Counted from the stretch's first letter, positions 34,211 through 44,922 are shown. The stretch is 64,000 nucleotides of DNA from Veillonella sp. T11011-6 (GCF_002959755.1 NZ_PPCW01000001.1:620001-684000); one strand, 5' to 3'. A program made the numbers and translations. The notes: generated by a model not told the origin, from the letters alone.

Positions 34211-34535
34211 AAATAGCTGTGTTCCCTTCAGACTCTTGAACCTCTACCTTGAAACATTTAGGGCCCAACTCATCAGCAATCCATTTTGCCATGTTTTCAG
34301 CAGTAGGATTGATATCGCCTAATACATCATTGATATGGCGATGATCTAAGCGGCCATGTATTTTTTCTTTAATAATGGTAAAGTCAATAACCATGCCATT
34401 ATGGTCTAACTCTTCAGAACGAGCATGAACCGTAATAATCCAATTATGCCCATGAAGATTTTGACATTTGCTTGGATAATCTAATTTCAATTGGTGAGAT
34501 GCACTCACCTCTAATCGTTTTGTAACTGTAAACAT
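34197..34535 (-). CDS. queD: 6-carboxytetrahydropterin synthase
   Basis: 112 residues. The zinc ligands are visible in VSASHQLKLDYPSKCQNLHGHNWIITV and the catalytic LDHRHINDVLGDINPTAENMAKWIADEL. It converts the FolE product into carboxytetrahydropterin, the QueE substrate. First gene of queD-queE-folE. No preQ1 riboswitch was recognised in its leader, which instead holds two tandem duplications. Confidence 0.95.
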   Translation of the reverse strand: MFTVTKRLEVSASHQLKLDYPSKCQNLHGHNWIITVHARSEELDHNGMVIDFTIIKEKIHGRLDHRHINDVLGDINPTAENMAKWIADELGPKCFKVEVQESEGNTAIYERD

Positions 34536-34547
34536 TATATCTCCTAA

Positions 34548-34641
34548 ATATTATATGAACTTTAATATATTATATGCACTTTAATATTTACTATTTATTA
34601 CATTAAAAGGCTTTAACGTACTTTTATCACGTACTTTTATC
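34548..34641. repeat. Two tandem duplications in the queD leader
   Basis: Two copies of a 19-bp unit (ATATTATATGMACTTTAAT, one mismatch) occupy 34548-34585, ending only 12 bp before the queD start, and two perfect copies of ACGTACTTTTATC occupy 34616-34641. They lie where promoter or leader elements are expected. Confidence 0.8.
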
Positions 34642-34674
34642 ACTTACGTTTACTATCTTTAATTATATCACAAA

Positions 34675-34714
34675 AGGGTTGCAACACAGCACAATAGCAC
34701 TGTATTACAACCCT
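34675..34714 (-). terminator. Terminator of rpoD
   Basis: An 18-bp stem (AGGGTTGTAATACAGTGC and GTGCTGTGTTGCAACCCT, mostly paired with several G-U pairs) and a short loop end in TTTTG on the minus strand, just past the rpoD stop. Confidence 0.9.
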
Positions 34715-34730
34715 CAAGAGATTCCACATC

Positions 34731-35894
34731 TTATAAGAAGTCTTTAATTTTATCGCGTTTACCACGATTGCGCAATTTAGTAAGCGCCTTACCTTCGATT
34801 TGACGGATACGTTCACGAGTTACATTGAAATGTTGACCTACTTCTTCCAATGTACGTGGTTTACCATCTTTCAAACCAAAACGCAAGATCAATACTTGTT
34901 GCTCACGGTCAGTTAAGCATGTAAATACATCTTCAATTTGTTCTTGTAATAAGATGTAGCTAGCTGCATCATCTGGAGCAATAGCATCTTGGTCTTCAAT
35001 GAAGTCTCCCAAGTGAGAGTCTTCCTCTTCACCAATTGGAGTTTCCAATGATACTGGTTCTTGTGCGATTTTTTGAATTTCACGCACACGCTCTACCGTA
35101 ATACCCATACCTTCTGCAATTTCCTCTGGTAATGGTTCACGACCTTTATCTTGCAACAATTGTCGGGAAATACGAATCAGTTTATTGATTGTTTCTACCA
35201 TATGTACTGGAATACGAATTGTACGAGCTTGGTCCGCAATAGCGCGAGTAATCGCTTGACGAATCCACCATGTAGCATATGTGGAGAATTTATAACCCTT
35301 TGTATAATCGAACTTATCTACAGCTTTAATAAGGCCCAAGTTACCTTCTTGAATCAAGTCCAAGAATAACATGCCGCGACCTACATAGCGTTTTGCAATA
35401 CTTACAACTAAGCGCAAGTTCGCATCTACCAATTTTTTCTTAGCCTTTTTGGCAAGTTGAATATCTTTATATGTAGCATCTTCTGCTGCGCCAGCTTCAA
35501 TTTGCTTTGCTAAAACGATTTCTTCATCTGCAGAAAGCAATGGGACACGACCAATTTCCTTGAGATACATACGTACAGGATCATCAATGTTAACACCAGA
35601 GTCTACACTTAAATCGATGGAGATATTCTTTTCATTAGAAGTATCTTCTTCATCCTCTTCTTCTGGTTCTATTGGATTAGCGTCCGCATCCTCACTGTCG
35701 ATATCAGCCACTACTTCAATGTTTAATTTACCAAATGTAGTATAAATATCATCTAATTGTTCTGCAGTAAGATCAGTCTGCTCATGAAGAGCATCTGAAA
35801 TCTCTGATTGTGTCAACACACCGTTTTTTCGGCCTTTTTCAAGAAGTTGTTCTACAATCTCCTCTATTTGACTTTTTTGTACTTTCTTAGCCAC
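34731..35894 (-). CDS. rpoD: RNA polymerase primary sigma factor (sigma-70/SigA)
   Basis: 387 residues starting at GTG behind AAGGAG. An acidic segment follows the N-terminal region 1.1-like part; region 1.2 is [18 protein letters not shown], region 2 holds [36 protein letters not shown], region 3 and region 4.2 [28 protein letters not shown]. It directs housekeeping promoter recognition, in keeping with the -35/-10 pairs noted in this window. It follows dnaG by 23 bp, the classical macromolecular synthesis order. Confidence 0.97.
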   Translation of the reverse strand: MAKKVQKSQIEEIVEQLLEKGRKNGVLTQSEISDALHEQTDLTAEQLDDIYTTFGKLNIEVVADIDSEDADANPIEPEEEDEEDTSNEKNISIDLSVDSGVNIDDPVRMYLKEIGRVPLLSADEEIVLAKQIEAGAAEDATYKDIQLAKKAKKKLVDANLRLVVSIAKRYVGRGMLFLDLIQEGNLGLIKAVDKFDYTKGYKFSTYATWWIRQAITRAIADQARTIRIPVHMVETINKLIRISRQLLQDKGREPLPEEIAEGMGITVERVREIQKIAQEPVSLETPIGEEEDSHLGDFIEDQDAIAPDDAASYILLQEQIEDVFTCLTDREQQVLILRFGLKDGKPRTLEEVGQHFNVTRERIRQIEGKALTKLRNRGKRDKIKDFL

Positions 35895-35917
35895 AGCGCT
35901 CTCCTTCTTACATTATA

Positions 35918-37690
35918 TTACTTAGACCATTCTCTAATTAAGTTCTGTATTTCCTGACACTTATGTAATTCGCTAATAAACGTCGAATCTCCTGCCCGTT
36001 TTAGTTGATCCGCCATAATTGAATGCGCTTTATACTGTTCACGCAATGAATGAAGCCTTATCTTGCGGATTAATCCAGGCACTTGCACCTTATATTCATC
36101 GTCACTCATAACAACCAATCTAGAGTAAATATCATACTCTGATGGTGATAAAACAGACTGAATGGTAGTATCATCTAGGCGACCTTCTCGTTTAAATAAG
36201 GTGAATATCTTTTCTATTATACCGCGATATTCAATTTTTTCAAAGTCCTCTAATGGCAAATAGCTCATCATATGTTGTAACACTTCACCATCTGTAAAGG
36301 CTAAGGACAGTAATTTTTCTGCATCACCTTTAGGTAAATCCTGTGTTGGCAAAGGTGCAGATGCAGTATCAACTAATTCTATTTGTCCTTTTTTTACATA
36401 GTCTCTAAAATATCTAAAGATACTACTATTATCAAGCCACAAAGGTAATGCCAATGTCTTTAATGCATCATCCCGTTGTGTTTGACTATCTATATTAGCA
36501 ATATATGGGAATACATCAGCCAATACAGCTTGCTTCCCTTCCGTATCATTTGTGTCGTGTTTAATTAGGGACTCACTCAATAAATAATCAAGAGGCTTAA
36601 CCGCTTTAGCCACTAAATCTTTAAATGCTTGTCCCCCATGATTGCGTACATAATCATCTGGATCTTTGCCATCTGGCATAGCGAGAACACGCACCTTGAA
36701 GTCCGTATTTTGCAATAATTCTATAGCTCTAGCCGCCGCTTGACGACCTGCTCCATCCATATCATAGGCCAGTACAATTTCATCAGCCTGCCGCATCAAG
36801 ATATGCCCATGGTCTCGTGTATAAGCCGTCCCCAAAGATGCTACCACATTAGTAACACCATGGTTATGGGCAGAGATAACGTCCATGTACCCTTCCACAA
36901 GGATAGCTTGTCGTTCTTGACGAATGGATTTATAAGCCTTATCAAAGGCAAATAGTAGTTTCCCCTTTTCAAAGATGGCCGATTCTGGTGAGTTCAAATA
37001 TTTTGGTGTACTATCATCCATGACACGTCCACCAAAGGCAACTACACGACCTTTGCCGTCCATGATAGGGAACATAATACGGTTTCTAAAGAAATCATAA
37101 AACTGCCCCTTTTGGTTTTTACGGACTAAATTCAATTCCAAGAGAATCGAATCATCGATCCCCCGTTCGTGAAAGGCACGATACAACTTATCCCAACCAT
37201 CTGGAGCAAAGCCTAATTTAAATTTTTCAATCGTCTCTTTTGTAAGGCCCCGTTTTTTTAAATAATCAAGGCCAACCTTACCAATGGATGTTTGAGTAAG
37301 GCAGTTATGGAAGAATGTAGCCGCTAATTCTGATGCTTCATATAGTTTTTTTCGTCGTTCATCTCGAGCTCGTTGTTCAGGTGAAAGTTTAGCCTCTGGC
37401 AATGGAATATTAGCGCGATTTGCAAGGCGTTCTAAAACCTCTACAAAGCTTAAATGCTCTAGTTCCATAAGGAATTTAATAACATTCCCCGACGCATGAC
37501 AACCAAAACAATAATAAAAGCCCTTTTCAGGGGCAACACTAAAGGACGGCGTCTTTTCATTATGAAATGGACAACAACCCCAATAGTTCTTGCCACGTTT
37601 CTTTAAGGCTACATGCTCAGATATTACTGATACAATATCATTTGCATCTTTGATTTGTTCAATCAATTCATTTTCAAAATATCGGCTCAT
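35918..37690 (-). CDS. dnaG: DNA primase
   Basis: 590 residues from the ATG at 37690; a TTG two codons earlier is closer to the AAGGAAG site and is the alternative. The zinc finger is CCPFHNEKTPSFSVAPEKGFYYCFGCHASGN (CHC2 type), the TOPRIM core includes AILVEGYMDVISAHNHG and VLAYDMDGAGRQAAARA, and a C-terminal helicase-binding domain follows. It makes RNA primers at the replication fork. Upstream of rpoD in the same operon. Confidence 0.96.
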   Translation of the reverse strand: MSRYFENELIEQIKDANDIVSVISEHVALKKRGKNYWGCCPFHNEKTPSFSVAPEKGFYYCFGCHASGNVIKFLMELEHLSFVEVLERLANRANIPLPEAKLSPEQRARDERRKKLYEASELAATFFHNCLTQTSIGKVGLDYLKKRGLTKETIEKFKLGFAPDGWDKLYRAFHERGIDDSILLELNLVRKNQKGQFYDFFRNRIMFPIMDGKGRVVAFGGRVMDDSTPKYLNSPESAIFEKGKLLFAFDKAYKSIRQERQAILVEGYMDVISAHNHGVTNVVASLGTAYTRDHGHILMRQADEIVLAYDMDGAGRQAAARAIELLQNTDFKVRVLAMPDGKDPDDYVRNHGGQAFKDLVAKAVKPLDYLLSESLIKHDTNDTEGKQAVLADVFPYIANIDSQTQRDDALKTLALPLWLDNSSIFRYFRDYVKKGQIELVDTASAPLPTQDLPKGDAEKLLSLAFTDGEVLQHMMSYLPLEDFEKIEYRGIIEKIFTLFKREGRLDDTTIQSVLSPSEYDIYSRLVVMSDDEYKVQVPGLIRKIRLHSLREQYKAHSIMADQLKRAGDSTFISELHKCQEIQNLIREWSK

Positions 37691-37804
37691 AGCCAACGCT
37701 TCCTTCCCTTATATATATTAATTCGATATACAAATAAAAAATCCTCTATTTGTAAAGTAATTTAATCAATTATCAAATCGACCTATTTAGTAACTAATAC
37801 GAAT

Positions 37805-37851
37805 TATAGGAATCACCATCTATTATGGATCAATACATGGTGATTCCTATA
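37805..37851. repeat. Perfect 15-bp inverted repeat between rny and dnaG
   Basis: Arms TATAGGAATCACCAT and ATGGTGATTCCTATA are separated by 17 bases. There is no T run on either side, and a separate terminator for rny lies 40 bp away. It may be an operator, a leader structure for dnaG-rpoD, or a mobile remnant. Confidence 0.7.
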
Positions 37852-37892
37852 CGCCGTATCCTTTTATAGTCTGCGAATAATATTTGATAATA

Positions 37893-37922
37893 ATAGGCTG
37901 CAATGAAATCATTGCAGCCTAT
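37893..37922 (-). terminator. Terminator of rny
   Basis: The stem ATAGGCTGCAATGA / TCATTGCAGCCTAT with a 2-base loop is followed by TATTA on the minus strand, 20 bp past the rny stop. A strong stem but a weak T tract. Confidence 0.75.
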
Positions 37923-37941
37923 ACTTATCGCTTATAGCATA

Positions 37942-39477
37942 TTATTTTGCGTAATCCACAACGCGAGTTTCACGAATAATTACGACCTTAATTTGGCCTG
38001 GATATTCGAGTTCAGACTCGATGCGTTTTACGATATTCCGAACGAGTAATGTAGACTCAGCTTCATCAATCTTATCCGGTTTTACTACAACGCGAATCTC
38101 ACGACCTGCTTGAATAGCAAAGCATTTTTCAACGCCTTCGAAGGATTCAGCGATTTCTTCCAATTTAGATAAACGTTTCAAGTAGTTTTCTAATGTTTCT
38201 CGACGTGCTCCAGGACGAGCCGCAGAGATAGCATCAGCAGCTGCAACTAATACAGCTTCTACAGATTGGAACTCTTCATCACCATGATGAGCGCCAATGC
38301 AGTTAATTACTGCTGCGCTTTCACGATATTTACGAGCCACATCAACACCGATTTGAACATGAGAACCCTCAAGTTCACGGTCCAATGCTTTACCAATATC
38401 ATGGATTAAACCACCTCGTTTAGCCAATGTCACATCACAGCCTAGTTCAGCTGCCATCAAACCTGCTAAATGAGATACTTCAATAGAATGTTTCAAAACG
38501 TTTTGACCGTAACTAGTACGATATTTCAAACGACCTAAGATCTTAACGATTTCAGGATGTAAGCCGTGAACATCAGCTTCAAATGTTGCTTGTTCACCAG
38601 CTTCTTTAATAGTTTGGTCAACCTCTTTACGAGCTTTACCAACCATTTCTTCAATACGAGCTGGATGGATACGACCGTCTACAATCAATTTTTCCAAAGC
38701 AATACGAGCCACTTCACGACGAATTGGATCGAAACCGGAAAGAATAACTGCTTCTGGTGTGTCATCGATAATCAAGTCAATACCTGTTAATGTTTCAAGT
38801 GCACGAATATTACGGCCCTCACGACCGATAATACGACCCTTCATTTCATCATTAGGCAATGCCACTACGGATACGGTAGTCTCCGCTACATGGTCAGCTG
38901 CGCAACGTTGGATAGCAGAGGAGATAATTTCTTTTGCTTTTTTCTCCGCGTCATCCTTAGCTTGCTGCTCCATTTCCTTAACCATAATCGCCGTTTCATG
39001 ACGAATTTCTTGTTCCACATTCGTTAACAAGATATTCTTAGCTTCTTCAAATGTCATACCAGAAATACGTTCCAATTCTGCCATTTGTTTTTCATACAAA
39101 GCTTCAATTTTTTCACGGCTTTGGGCTAAGTCAGCTTCTTTGCGATGTAAAGCTTCCTCTTTGTGCTCAATATTGTCTAATTTTTTATCCAAAGATTCTT
39201 CTTTTTGAAGAATACGACGTTCCATACGTTGAAGTTCAGAACGGCGATCTTTATTTTCTCGTTCTACATCAGAACGGAGCTTATGAATTTCTTCTTTCGC
39301 TTCTAATAAAGCTTCTTTCTTTTTAGACTCAGCTGTGCGTTCACCGTTAGCGATGATACGTGCAGCCTCTTGCTCAGCTTGATTCAGTTTTCCTTCAGCA
39401 ATATTTTTTCTTAAAAAATAGCCTACCCCTAGTCCAATCAGTACCATTACCACTGCAATTAGACTATACTCTAAAAT
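37942..39477 (-). CDS. rny: Ribonuclease Y (probable AUU start)
   Basis: About 511 residues. An N-terminal membrane helix ([19 protein letters not shown]) leads into a long coiled coil (about 30-190), then a KH domain ([27 protein letters not shown]) and an HD domain ([29 protein letters not shown]). It is an endonuclease that initiates mRNA decay at the membrane. No ATG is available near the N-terminus. A stop codon precedes a GTG that lies inside the AGGAGGTGAG ribosome site, so GTG cannot be used at normal spacing. The ATT at 39477 lies 8 bases after AGGAGG, exactly as in infC; CTG just before it is the other option. The far N-terminus is therefore uncertain by three residues. Confidence 0.9.
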   Translation of the reverse strand: MLEYSLIAVVMVLIGLGVGYFLRKNIAEGKLNQAEQEAARIIANGERTAESKKKEALLEAKEEIHKLRSDVERENKDRRSELQRMERRILQKEESLDKKLDNIEHKEEALHRKEADLAQSREKIEALYEKQMAELERISGMTFEEAKNILLTNVEQEIRHETAIMVKEMEQQAKDDAEKKAKEIISSAIQRCAADHVAETTVSVVALPNDEMKGRIIGREGRNIRALETLTGIDLIIDDTPEAVILSGFDPIRREVARIALEKLIVDGRIHPARIEEMVGKARKEVDQTIKEAGEQATFEADVHGLHPEIVKILGRLKYRTSYGQNVLKHSIEVSHLAGLMAAELGCDVTLAKRGGLIHDIGKALDRELEGSHVQIGVDVARKYRESAAVINCIGAHHGDEEFQSVEAVLVAAADAISAARPGARRETLENYLKRLSKLEEIAESFEGVEKCFAIQAGREIRVVVKPDKIDEAESTLLVRNIVKRIESELEYPGQIKVVIIRETRVVDYAK

Positions 39478-39662
39478 CAGTCTCACCTCCTCTTAAATTC
39501 TCAAAATTGAGCTTTCATGCTCCTTTTTATGCCCTTCATGCATTAAAATTATCATTTAGCCATATCATCATATAAATAAATAAGGCTATTATTAATTTTA
39601 GACTTGAAAGCCCTTTCTGTCAAGATTTTACAAGCCTAGTAAGGCCTCTTAAAAAGCGCTAT

Positions 39663-40106
39663 CTATTCATAAAAATCATTGCATACAACTTGGATAGTAC
39701 TCGTTGAAAATCCTCTATATTTGAGAAAATTAAATACTTTTACACGAGGAGTGTGTTCTTCATTGAGAATGGAACCAAACTTTTTTTCCACTACGCGATA
39801 AGCGGCTTTCACTTCATCATAATTAGAGATTTCTTGAGGCACTGTAAGACCTCGCAGCTTCATCTTTTGCTTAATCATATACGCACCGTATTTTTGTTCT
39901 TTCATCAAGTACGTCAATACTTGCTCAGATAAGCGTTCATCATTGATGTAATCATAGTCTCTAAGGCGTTCAAAGACCCGCTCAATGATTGGGTCCTCGA
40001 TTTGTTTACGTCTCATTTTTTGTGTCAGTTCATAGGAACTAAGAAATCGTTGAGCTAGGAAGCGATACGCTTGATCCATAGCAGCTTGCATCGTTTCGTC
40101 ACTCAT
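39663..40106 (-). CDS. recX: Regulatory protein RecX
   Basis: 147 residues, three-helix repeats typical of RecX: AYRFLAQRFLSSYELTQKMRRKQ, RLRDYDYINDERLSEQVLTYL and FLKYRGFSTSTIQVVCNDF. It restrains RecA filaments. It begins 2 bp after the recA stop, so expression is tied to recA. Confidence 0.92.
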   Translation of the reverse strand: MSDETMQAAMDQAYRFLAQRFLSSYELTQKMRRKQIEDPIIERVFERLRDYDYINDERLSEQVLTYLMKEQKYGAYMIKQKMKLRGLTVPQEISNYDEVKAAYRVVEKKFGSILNEEHTPRVKVFNFLKYRGFSTSTIQVVCNDFYE

Positions 40107-40108
40107 GA

Positions 40109-41149
40109 TTATACTTCTTCAGTTACTTCTTCACCGATTACATCAATTTCTTCAGTGCCAACAGCTAATGTATCGCGAATAATACGATCGATTTCATCAG
40201 CGATTTGTGGATTATCTAATAAATATTGTTTAGCTGCTTCTTTACCTTGGCCCATGCGTTCACCATTATAGGAATACCATGCACCAGATTTATTGATGAT
40301 TTCCATATTTGTGCCGATATCGATAAGTGTACCAGCTTTGGAGATACCTTCACCGTACATCAAATCAAACTCAGCTGTTTTGAATGGAGGTGCCACCTTA
40401 TTTTTAACAACTTTAACTTTAGTGCGAGCACCAACATTTTCGTTATTAGCTTTAATTAATTCACCCTTACGAACATCAAGACGTACGGAGGAATAGAATT
40501 TCAACGCCCGACCACCTGTTGTAGTTTCAGGATTACCAAACATTACGCCTACTTTTTCACGCAATTGGTTGATAAAGATAACAACAGTTTTAGATTTGCT
40601 GATGATACCAGTCAATTTACGCAATGCTTTACTCATCAAACGAGCTTGGAGACCTACGTGAGCATCGCCCATTTCACCATCGATTTCGGCTTTAGGAACC
40701 AATGCTGCAACGGAGTCAACTACGACGATATCTACAGCACCACTGCGAACAAGGGCTTCTGTAATTTCAAGAGCTTGTTCACCATTATCTGGTTGAGAAA
40801 TCAACAAGTTATTGATATCTACGCCCAAGTTACGAGCATATACAGGATCCATCGCATGCTCCGCATCAATAAAAGCTGCAATGCCACCTTGTTTTTGCGC
40901 TTCTGCTACAGCGTGAAGAGCTACTGTTGTTTTACCAGAGGATTCTGGACCGTAGATTTCAATTACACGGCCACGAGGGAATCCACCTACACCAACAGCG
41001 ATATCGATTGCAAGAGAACCAGAGGAAATAACCTCTACGTTCATGCGATCTGCTGCTTCACCAAGACGCATAATAGCGCCTTTACCAAAGTCTTTTTCAA
41101 TTTGTTTTAACGCGTTATCCAACGCTGCTTGTCTGCCATCTACAGCCAT
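40109..41149 (-). CDS. recA: Recombinase RecA
   Basis: 346 residues. Walker [22 protein letters not shown], the conserved [23 protein letters not shown]2-type [31 protein letters not shown], and an acidic C-terminal tail. It catalyses strand exchange and triggers the SOS response where LexA is present; no SOS box was recognised here. Flanked by cinA (4 bp upstream) and recX (2 bp downstream), the common Firmicutes order. Confidence 0.98.
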   Translation of the reverse strand: MAVDGRQAALDNALKQIEKDFGKGAIMRLGEAADRMNVEVISSGSLAIDIAVGVGGFPRGRVIEIYGPESSGKTTVALHAVAEAQKQGGIAAFIDAEHAMDPVYARNLGVDINNLLISQPDNGEQALEITEALVRSGAVDIVVVDSVAALVPKAEIDGEMGDAHVGLQARLMSKALRKLTGIISKSKTVVIFINQLREKVGVMFGNPETTTGGRALKFYSSVRLDVRKGELIKANNENVGARTKVKVVKNKVAPPFKTAEFDLMYGEGISKAGTLIDIGTNMEIINKSGAWYSYNGERMGQGKEAAKQYLLDNPQIADEIDRIIRDTLAVGTEEIDVIGEEVTEEV

Positions 41150-41153
41150 TCTT

Positions 41154-42401
41154 TTATTTCCCCTTTTCTGTTATATAAGTATACACATAATATAGTGCTA
41201 GTTCTGCTGCACTTTGTCTTATATCTTCACGATTACCAATTAAATTAGCCTTATGAGCCACTGTTCCATGAGGTCCGGTAACCCCAAACCATACAAGACC
41301 AACTGGCTTTTCAGGACTACCGCCACCAGGACCAGCTATGCCAGTCGTAGACACAGCATACGTTGTTTGACCAACAGTTCGTGCTCCCTCTGCCATAGCC
41401 TTAGCGACTTGCTCACTTACGGCACCATACGTATCGAGCATATCTTGAGGTACACCTAATACACGATGTTTTACATCATTACTATAAGAGATAATACCGC
41501 CCATATAGTATTCACTGCTACCACTGACATTAGTCAATAACTTACCAACTAAGCCAGAAGTACAAGATTCAGCAGTACTAATCGTACTATGTTCCTCTAG
41601 TAAAGCACGCCCCAGAGTTTCCTCCATGGAAATAGATAAATCGCGACCTACCCGAGAGTCTAACCGTTCTCGAATGATAGCATCCCAAGGATTTAGAAGC
41701 TCATGTGCAGCCTCTAAGGTATCAGCCTTAGCCGTAATGCGCACCTCAATATAGCCTTTTTTGATTAATAACGCTATAGTCGGATTTGATTGATTCTTAA
41801 TGAGATCCATCAAGGTATTTTCCAAATCGATTTCGCGAATATCATATACACCATATCGATAAGAGGTAACCACACCTTGTGAACCAAAGCGATCATGCAA
41901 ATATGGAACTACACTATCTTGGAACATGCCTTTCATTTCACCAGGAGGTCCTGGCAAAAGTATGTATGTAGTATCTCCATCTTCCACTACAACACCAGGC
42001 GCTACGCCTACCGGATTATGTAATACGTTTGCGCCTTCAGGCAACTCAGATTCTCGACGACTTGCATCCGGCACGGTACGTTTTACACGGTCAAAGAATT
42101 TTTTAACCTCATCCATAGCCTCTTGATTAAATACAATAGGTCGTCCAATAGAATCGGCTAATACATTTCGTGTAATATCCCCTTGCGTTGGTCCTAATCC
42201 GCCAGTACTAATAACGATGTCCGCTCTAGTGCTAGCTAATTGAAAGACCTCTGCCATGCGCTTAGGATTATCCCCCACGACAGATTGATGAGCAATAGTA
42301 TATCCTAATTTATTTAATTCTTGTGCTAACCAAGATACATTAGTGTTAACTGTATCACCTAGCAATAACTCTGAACCTGTAGAAATGAGTTCTACAATCA
42401 T
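41154..42401 (-). CDS. cinA: CinA family protein (NMN deamidase / ADP-ribose pyrophosphatase type)
   Basis: 415 residues with both CinA domains: an N-terminal MoCF-like part ([57 protein letters not shown]) and a C-terminal CinA part ([50 protein letters not shown]). The C-domain deamidates nicotinamide mononucleotide in NAD recycling. It precedes recA, as in many Firmicutes, with a full AGGAGGTGATC ribosome site. Confidence 0.94.
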   Translation of the reverse strand: MIVELISTGSELLLGDTVNTNVSWLAQELNKLGYTIAHQSVVGDNPKRMAEVFQLASTRADIVISTGGLGPTQGDITRNVLADSIGRPIVFNQEAMDEVKKFFDRVKRTVPDASRRESELPEGANVLHNPVGVAPGVVVEDGDTTYILLPGPPGEMKGMFQDSVVPYLHDRFGSQGVVTSYRYGVYDIREIDLENTLMDLIKNQSNPTIALLIKKGYIEVRITAKADTLEAAHELLNPWDAIIRERLDSRVGRDLSISMEETLGRALLEEHSTISTAESCTSGLVGKLLTNVSGSSEYYMGGIISYSNDVKHRVLGVPQDMLDTYGAVSEQVAKAMAEGARTVGQTTYAVSTTGIAGPGGGSPEKPVGLVWFGVTGPHGTVAHKANLIGNREDIRQSAAELALYYVYTYITEKGK

Positions 42402-42438
42402 CAGATCACCTCCACAATCGAATGTATCGAGCTGTGTT

Positions 42439-43785
42439 TTATTCTACAACCGTAGCTACTACGTCGTAAGCAAAGCCCTGCTCTACTTGTACCTTAAGAA
42501 TATCTCCAGGTTGAATCTCTTCTCCGCAGTCTTCAATGTACATATTACCGTCTACATCAGGTGCTTGAGATTTTAAGCGTCCTTTAGCGAGTAATGTACC
42601 ATTCTCACCTTCCTCGATTTCTTCTACCATTGCATAGTCAATAGTACCTTCTAAATCGCGGTTATTTTCTTCAGAAATAGCGGCTTGGATGGACATGAGA
42701 ATATGATAACGGTCTTCTTTTACCTCTTCTGGCACTTGGTCTTCACGCGCACCAGCTGGTGTACCTTCCTCTTGAGAATAAGTAAATACGCCCATATTAT
42801 CAAATTTGATTTCTTTTACAAAGTCGCAAAGTTCCTCAAATTGCTCATCTGTTTCACCAGGGAAGCCAACAATAATAGATGTACGCAATGTAATATGTGT
42901 AGGAGCATTTCTAATTTTCTTAAGCAACCGTTCAATATCATTGCGATCATCTCGACGATTCATTTGTTTTAAAATATCGTTATTAACATGTTGTAATGGA
43001 ATATCTACATATTTACAAAGTTTTGGCTCATTAACGATAAGATCTAACAATTCATCAGAGAAGAATGTTGGATATAGGTATAACATGCGAATCCATTCGA
43101 TGCCTTCTACTGTAGTTAACTCCTTAAGCAATGTAGTCAACAAAGGCTTGCCATCGTTAAGGTCAATGCCATAACTAGTCGTATCTTGAGCAATAAGAAC
43201 AACCTCTTTAACACCTGCTGCAGCTAAGCGTTCCACTTCGGCCTTAATAGATTCGATAGTACGACTGCGGAATGCACCGCGCACCTTTGGAATAATGCAG
43301 AAGGTACAACCATTGTTACAGCCTTCCGCAATTTTTACATACGCACTGTAACGAGGTGTTGTTTGAATACGAGGCATGCGCTCATCATAGATATTTGTAA
43401 TATTTTCCATGATACAACTACGGTTGCCATGCTCAATAGCATCAACAGCTACCATGATTTGGTCCCATGCACCTGTACCGATCAAAGCATCAATTTCAGG
43501 AATTTCTTTGAATAGCTCATCTTGATATTGTTGGCTTAAGCAACCTGCTACAATAAGGCCTTTACATGTACCATCTTCTTTATATTGAGCTACCTCAAGA
43601 ATGGTATTGATAGACTCCGCTTTGGCTTTCTCAATAAAAGTACAGGTATTTACGACGATAAGATCTGCTTCGCTTAGGTCCTCTGTAATCGTATAGCCAT
43701 TATCTTTCAATAAGCCTAACATTACCTCTGTATCTACTAAGTTTTTAGCACAACCTAGGCTAACATATCCTAATTTCTTACCCAT
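42439..43785 (-). CDS. rimO: Ribosomal protein S12 methylthiotransferase
   Basis: 448 residues. UPF0004 domain (GYVSLGCAKNLVDTEVMLG with its Cys ligands, and NTCTFIEKAKAES), radical SAM motif EGCNNGCTFCIIPKVRGAFRSR and a C-terminal TRAM domain. The SLGCAKNLVD start is the RimO rather than MiaB signature, so it should add a methylthio group to an Asp of ribosomal protein S12. Two iron-sulfur clusters are expected. It lies 37 bp upstream of cinA on the same strand. Confidence 0.94.
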   Translation of the reverse strand: MGKKLGYVSLGCAKNLVDTEVMLGLLKDNGYTITEDLSEADLIVVNTCTFIEKAKAESINTILEVAQYKEDGTCKGLIVAGCLSQQYQDELFKEIPEIDALIGTGAWDQIMVAVDAIEHGNRSCIMENITNIYDERMPRIQTTPRYSAYVKIAEGCNNGCTFCIIPKVRGAFRSRTIESIKAEVERLAAAGVKEVVLIAQDTTSYGIDLNDGKPLLTTLLKELTTVEGIEWIRMLYLYPTFFSDELLDLIVNEPKLCKYVDIPLQHVNNDILKQMNRRDDRNDIERLLKKIRNAPTHITLRTSIIVGFPGETDEQFEELCDFVKEIKFDNMGVFTYSQEEGTPAGAREDQVPEEVKEDRYHILMSIQAAISEENNRDLEGTIDYAMVEEIEEGENGTLLAKGRLKSQAPDVDGNMYIEDCGEEIQPGDILKVQVEQGFAYDVVATVVE

Positions 43786-43849
43786 TCTATATCCTTTCTT
43801 AACAAGATTATTTTCAATTTACTACCTTAATAGGATCTATATAACTGAG

Positions 43850-44887
43850 TTATTCCTTACGGAAACGCACTTGGCTAACCCAGTGATTTAGTAATAATTT
43901 TTTACCATCAATGGTGTAACCGCCATTTACAGGCCATAAAATTAGCTCATGTCCCAATGAGTCTTTTGGCTCATCCATTTCTGGATTTGTAAATATATAG
44001 GTGAAGTTATTTTCAACCATATATTTTGCGGTCTTTGTAGATAACAACCAATTAATAAATTCGACGCTATCTGCTTTATGTTTTGAATTTTTTAATACGG
44101 CCGCCCCAGTTACATAATAAGAGGTCCCATCCGTTGGATAAATGACCTTAATTGGATATCCATGACGCGTATATTGGGCCGCATCAGATAAATTACCAAT
44201 GCCGATATTAGACTCTCCAAGCGCTGTTAAACGAACTGGGGTAGACAAGAACTTAGCATGTTGTATTACATGAGGTTTTAAGCTATATAGATAGTTTAAT
44301 GCTTCAGGCTCCCCTCTATATTCCACCATGTTATATAACAAGTTTGCCGCATTCTGAGAGGCTACAAAATCGGTCATTACAATGGTCCAATCACCTTGTT
44401 TTGCCAAGGTATCCCATGTAGTAATATATTTACCAACCCCATTGTAGAAGGTATCATTTTGAACAAATACGATAGGATCATACCAAAGGCCTACCCAATA
44501 TCCATTTGTATCCTTTAGATTGTCACGAACCTCGTCAATTTTCTCATTAACAATAGGTGCATATTTCCCAGTATTGGCGCCTACAACGAGGTTATCCTCA
44601 GAGGTAAGTACAATATCACCAGATGTATCAGCTACATTTGAGGCCGAACGTTGCGCCATTTGCTCTTCTGTAAGAGGCATAACTGTAACTTTTACATTCT
44701 TCTCATCTTCATAACGATCGGCAAGCAATGTAGTTATATTATTCGGTAAGTCTGTATAAACTATAATCTCACCACGAACAGGCTCTTTTTCATGTTCCAA
44801 TTGTTCTTGATGGTAAAAGTTTACGCCATAGGTCAACATCCCTACCACAAAAAGGGCTAAAATGCCCGGAGCAATCCATCGTTTCAT
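43850..44887 (-). CDS. Extracellular solute-binding protein (iron/organic-ligand type), membrane-tethered
   Basis: 345 residues. An N-terminal helix (IAPGILALFVVGMLTYGVNF) without a lipobox serves as a signal or tether. The rest resembles periplasmic binding proteins of the Fe3+/polyamine class (class II/III fold): EIIVYTDLPNNITTLLADRYEDEKNVKV, GDIVLTSEDNLVV, GLWYDPIVFVQN and DSVEFINWLLSTKTAKYMVENN. Ligand unknown. No permease or ATPase gene is adjacent, so it is an orphan. The AGGAGG site is good. Confidence 0.8.
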   Translation of the reverse strand: MKRWIAPGILALFVVGMLTYGVNFYHQEQLEHEKEPVRGEIIVYTDLPNNITTLLADRYEDEKNVKVTVMPLTEEQMAQRSASNVADTSGDIVLTSEDNLVVGANTGKYAPIVNEKIDEVRDNLKDTNGYWVGLWYDPIVFVQNDTFYNGVGKYITTWDTLAKQGDWTIVMTDFVASQNAANLLYNMVEYRGEPEALNYLYSLKPHVIQHAKFLSTPVRLTALGESNIGIGNLSDAAQYTRHGYPIKVIYPTDGTSYYVTGAAVLKNSKHKADSVEFINWLLSTKTAKYMVENNFTYIFTNPEMDEPKDSLGHELILWPVNGGYTIDGKKLLLNHWVSQVRFRKE

Positions 44888-44922
44888 ATATGCCTCCTAT
44901 AAGACATAAAGTATCCCCAAAT

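Noticed and set aside
34536-34730. preQ1 riboswitch before queD
   Set aside because: No preQ1-I type hairpin with A-rich tail was seen; the leader shows only tandem duplications and the rpoD terminator.
41100-41160. SOS box before recA
   Set aside because: recA starts 4 bp after cinA with no room for its own promoter here, and no LexA-type dyad was recognised.
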